64,000 nt of DNA from Pseudomonas hydrolytica (GTDB lineage: Bacteria > Pseudomonadota > Gammaproteobacteria > Pseudomonadales > Pseudomonadaceae): positions 4,719,001 through 4,783,000 of the forward strand of contig NZ_CP099397.1 of the NCBI RefSeq assembly GCF_021495345.1, written 5' to 3'. Made by a program: the position numbers and the translations under genes. The notes beneath the pieces are model-generated. The model saw nothing but the letters and a program-made list of their open reading frames with translations. It was not told the DNA's origin and searched no databases. How positions within the stretch are numbered: position 1 is the stretch's first letter; each line of letters begins with the position of its first letter. This document shows, in pieces, positions 63,228 to 64,000 of the stretch.

Positions 63228-64000
63228 TTAGAAGTTTTCCGGGCTCTTGGCCTTCTCGCGCGCGCTGTCGCGGCTGACCAGGCCTTTGGACACCAGCGTC
63301 TTCAGGCAGGCATCGAGGGTCTGCATGCCCAGGGCGCCGCCGGTCTGGATCGCCGAATACATCTGCGCCACCTTGTCCTCGCGGATCAGGTTACGGATGG
63401 CCGGGGTGCCGATCATGATTTCGTGAGCGGCGACACGACCGCCGCCGATCTTCTTCAGCAGGGTCTGCGAGATCACCGCCTGCAGCGATTCGGAGAGCAT
63501 CGAACGGACCATGGATTTCTCTTCGGCGGGGAACACGTCGACCACACGGTCGATGGTCTTGGCCGCCGAGGTGGTGTGCAGGGTGCCGAATACCAGGTGA
63601 CCGGTTTCCGCGGCGGTCAGCGCCAGGCGGATGGTTTCCAGGTCGCGCATCTCGCCCACCAGGATGATGTCCGGGTCTTCACGCAGGGCCGAGCGCAGCG
63701 CTTCGGAGAAGCCGTGGGTGTCGCGGTGCACCTCACGCTGGTTGACCAGGCACTTCTTCGACTCGTGAACGAATTCGATGGGGTCCTCGATGGTGAGGAT
63801 ATGGTGGTACTTGTTGCTGTTGAGGTAGTCGAGCATCGCCGCCAGGGTGGTCGACTTGCCCGAACCGGTAGGGCCGGTGACCAGCACCAGGCCGCGCGGC
63901 ACGTCGGTGATCTTGCGGAACACCTCGCCCATGCCGAGGTCCTCCATGGTCAGCACCTTCGAGGGAATGGTACGGAACACCGCACCGGCACCGCGGTTCT
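63228..64000 (-). CDS. pilT: Type IV pilus retraction ATPase PilT (5' partial)
   Basis: The frame is open to the right edge; about 257 C-terminal residues are visible. Walker A GPTGSGKSTTLAAML, the Asp box, EDPIEFVH, VGEMRDLETIRLAL and the HTTSAAKTIDRVVDVFP region are all present, together with the conserved AIRNLIREDK motif. PilT depolymerises the pilin filament to power twitching and DNA uptake. The gene is upstream of pilU. Confidence 0.95.
   Translation of the reverse strand, partial: NRGAGAVFRTIPSKVLTMEDLGMGEVFRKITDVPRGLVLVTGPTGSGKSTTLAAMLDYLNSNKYHHILTIEDPIEFVHESKKCLVNQREVHRDTHGFSEALRSALREDPDIILVGEMRDLETIRLALTAAETGHLVFGTLHTTSAAKTIDRVVDVFPAEEKSMVRSMLSESLQAVISQTLLKKIGGGRVAAHEIMIGTPAIRNLIREDKVAQMYSAIQTGGALGMQTLDACLKTLVSKGLVSRDSAREKAKSPENF

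Overview
The window reads as a chromosomal segment of a GC-rich gammaproteobacterium of the genus Pseudomonas. The evidence is a glycine betaine/sarcosine catabolic cluster (gbcA, gbcB, threonine aldolase, glyA, soxBDAG, purU, fdhA), a glnA-ntrBC nitrogen locus, creBCD, and pilT/pilU, all with Pseudomonas-like proteins. I cannot fix the species from sequence alone; the P. mendocina/P. oleovorans group is a guess. No rRNA, tRNA, CRISPR array, integrase or transposase gene was recognised.

Layout. 1-4.3 kb: the end of a CBS/DUF294 nucleotidyltransferase coupled to a DnaQ-like exonuclease, then trhP (tRNA hydroxylation) and a small membrane protein. 4.3-8.7 kb: a sodium/solute symporter with its DUF4212 partner, then a TonB-dependent siderophore receptor behind a Fur-like box. 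8.8-12.9 kb: a frameshifted exported protein and a secreted pullulanase-type GH13 enzyme. 13.3-25.7 kb: the cre locus, split so that creD lies 8 kb from creBC. The intervening block encodes a secreted lytic polysaccharide monooxygenase, a secreted subtilase, a LexA-box-controlled FAN1 nuclease plus nuclease-helicase operon, and a secreted protein made of seven 13-residue repeats. 25.8-31.5 kb: signalling genes (CBS protein, chemoreceptor, HD-GYP), a retropepsin-like exported protein and an acyltransferase.

31.5-48.8 kb: the one-carbon and betaine cluster. GbcAB demethylates glycine betaine, SoxBDAG oxidises sarcosine to glycine and releases one-carbon units, GlyA interconverts glycine and serine, and PurU and FdhA dispose of formyl-THF and formaldehyde. 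A large autotransporter sits inside this cluster. 48.9-53.3 kb: an AT-richer nucleotidyltransferase-like gene, typA and thiI. 53.4-59.3 kb: glnA behind a sigma-54/NtrC-type promoter, two DUF4124 proteins and ntrBC. 59.4-64 kb: a double-TM2 membrane protein, a second LexA-box operon (radical SAM protein plus TIGR03915/DUF4130 protein), then pilU and the C-terminal part of pilT, which runs off the right edge.

The least ordinary signals are: a palindromic MITE-like element that supplies both the creB stop codon and the creC Shine-Dalgarno; three identically spaced dyads upstream of glyA; two near-identical SOS boxes abutting DNA-repair operons; the 39-bp tandem-repeat secreted-protein gene with its terminator inside the neighbouring helicase codons; and three families of short intergenic palindromes, one of which occupies junctions inside the sox cluster.
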